Assembly (NCBI GenBank): GCA_947496465.1
Contig: CANMCX010000007.1
Coordinates: 62,001 to 126,000, forward strand
Direction: 5' to 3'
Origin: Marinifilum_A sediminis
GTDB lineage: Bacteria; Bacteroidota; Bacteroidia; Bacteroidales; Marinifilaceae
Length of the DNA stretch: 64,000 nucleotides
Below the pieces are notes generated by a model. It saw only the letters and a program-made list of their open reading frames with translations, searched no databases and was not told where the DNA came from. Made by a program: the position numbers and the translations under genes. Position 1 is the stretch's first letter. The number at the start of each line of letters is the position of its first letter. This document shows positions 63,021-64,000 of this stretch, piece by piece.

Positions 63021-63437
63021 TTACAAATCTAATTTTTCAAGAACCTTGAATAAGCTCTCTATTTCGAAAGGCTTTGATAAATGAGCATCCATACCACTCT
63101 CCAGACATTTTTCTTCGTTAGCGATCATTATATCGGCTGTGAGAGCTATAATTGGAATATGCATTCTTCCATCCTCGTAATCTCGAATACATTTTGTGGC
63201 TTCTATACCATCCATTTCAGGCATCATGATATCCATTAAAATAAAATCGTATTCACCTTCTCTATATTTCTCTACAGCTTCAATTCCATTATTGGCAACA
63301 TCAATTAAATAACCAAATCGTTTAAGTGTAAATTTTACGACAGTTTGATTTAACTTATTGTCTTCAACTAAAAGGATAGAATAGTTTTTTGTTTCCCAAC
63401 TCATGTTTATAGGTGTGGATTTTTCAATAGCATGCAA
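63021..63437 (-). CDS. Stand-alone receiver-domain response regulator
   Basis: The 138-residue protein is a single REC domain without an output domain. Acidic pocket Glu25-Asp26 (LLVEDNK), phospho-acceptor Asp69 (FILMDIMMPEMDG), Thr100 (IALTAD) and Lys122 (LSKPF) are intact. The sequence style, with ILLVEDNKLNQTVVK, is that of receivers normally fused to hybrid kinases. An ATG at 63404 is an alternative start that removes 11 residues. It may serve the sensor-less kinase at 60.6 kb, a pairing based only on proximity. Confidence 0.9.
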   Translation of the reverse strand: MHAIEKSTPINMSWETKNYSILLVEDNKLNQTVVKFTLKRFGYLIDVANNGIEAVEKYREGEYDFILMDIMMPEMDGIEATKCIRDYEDGRMHIPIIALTADIMIANEEKCLESGMDAHLSKPFEIESLFKVLEKLDL

Positions 63438-64000
63438 GATAACAAAATCATTACAAAATAAAGGTAATCTTCTTAACTATTCCAATCAATAGGTAAATAT
63501 TAAATTTTGGCTTCTCATTCTTGTTATTAACACCTCTACTATTATTATTTCCTTTTTTTAAATTTCTAAAAAATAAGATTATTAATATATCCTGTTAATA
63601 GTGTTGGTAAGAGATTTCAAAATTAGTTGTAATTGATTCAAGAATGAGTCTAATAACAGGATATTAACAAGCATTGTTAATTTAGGGAGTTTGATTATTA
63701 GATGAATTTAAACCTTATTAACAAGTTGTTGGTAAGTGGAGATTGTGATAAAAACACCCTTAATTTATATTAACATGTTGTTGAAAACTCGTTTAAAGAA
63801 TAGAATTGATAGGTGAAAAATAAAATTGTTTAGGCTGTAATATTTTCCTATACAAATAGGTTTTTCTTTTAAGCAAATAAAAGATTGGAAAATTTAATAA
63901 GGAAAAATCAACAGTATGTTAACTAAATGTGAACAATTCTGTTTATAACCTAGAATTGTCATTATAATATACTGATAATAAGCAAATCATATCTATTGAG
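63438..64000. other. Gene-free AT-rich region with repeated TATTAACA words: candidate oriC / dnaA upstream region
   Basis: No ORF is seen over 563 bp. TATTAACA or its complement TGTTAATA occurs at 63593-63600, 63662-63669, 63716-63723 and 63768-63775 (starts 69, 54 and 52 bp apart). TGTTGGTAA occurs at 63602-63610 and 63727-63735, and further GTTAA words lie at 63674-63680 and 63915-63923. Iterated short words in an AT-rich spacer suggest DNA unwinding or initiator binding. Exact TTATCCACA DnaA boxes were not found, so the assignment is tentative. Confidence 0.4.

Overview
The window reads as chromosomal DNA of a marine-type Bacteroidota, most likely order Marinilabiliales (Marinifilaceae-like; this is inference from gene order and protein style, not from a search). 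The evidence is AT-rich DNA, promoters of the TTTG / TAnnTTTG type, families largely confined to the phylum (DUF4271, DUF4175, DUF4292, SusC-like receptor, TPR histidine kinases), and weak use of Shine-Dalgarno sequences. No insertion sequence, phage, rRNA or CRISPR array is visible.

Layout. 1-8 kb: tail of exonuclease III, a small heptad-repeat ORF, an AspT/YidE transporter, PepE, a TPR histidine kinase and a sigma / anti-sigma / outer-membrane-protein unit. 8-13.4 kb (+): acid phosphatase, DUF4271-hemD, rnpA-yidD, a C-terminal processing protease. 13.5-29 kb: mainly housekeeping genes (polA, queD, an ArsR regulator, a polyprenyl synthase, a PAS histidine kinase, deoC, a MazG-like gene, dtd, lplA, uvrC, ade, mnmG). 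29.3-40.4 kb: one co-directional minus-strand block, ybeY / HATPase / DUF4175 / EnvC-like / DUF4292 / TPR / nucleotidyltransferase / dut / flippase, largely cell-envelope. 40.8-50.5 kb: YccF, DUF3187, ROK kinase, a HlyD plus C39-peptidase ABC exporter pair, an orphan SusC-like receptor and a Crp/Fnr regulator. 50.8-54.6 kb: OsmC, pheS, two cyclophilins and a small unknown. 54.7-54.9 kb: two identical tRNA-Val genes. 61.5-63.4 kb: a small membrane protein, ruvB and a response regulator.

The most unusual locus is 55.2-61.5 kb: a sigma factor, a membrane anti-sigma-like TPR protein, a secreted TPR-CHAT protease with a C-terminal membrane anchor, five 30-codon genes (four in a 167-168 bp tandem array plus one diverged copy) and a sensor-less histidine kinase. 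Each mini-gene encodes a classical double-glycine leader followed by an almost invariant 12-residue core (M-S/Q-DKSILDDCLV). A bipartite 35-nt motif, GAGGGTTACCTTTTT-N8-GGGAATAAAGGG, occurs just upstream of both the sigma-factor gene and the peptide array, suggesting that they form one regulon. The C39 exporter at 44.5-46.7 kb is the only enzyme in the window able to cut and export such leaders. I infer a secreted-peptide system (signal, toxin or protease ligand) that I cannot match to anything I know.

Two parS-like palindromes (27,257 and 40,545), mnmG and rnpA within the window, and a 560-bp gene-free tail carrying repeated TATTAACA / TGTTAATA words suggest that the window lies near the replication origin, possibly with oriC/dnaA just past its right end.
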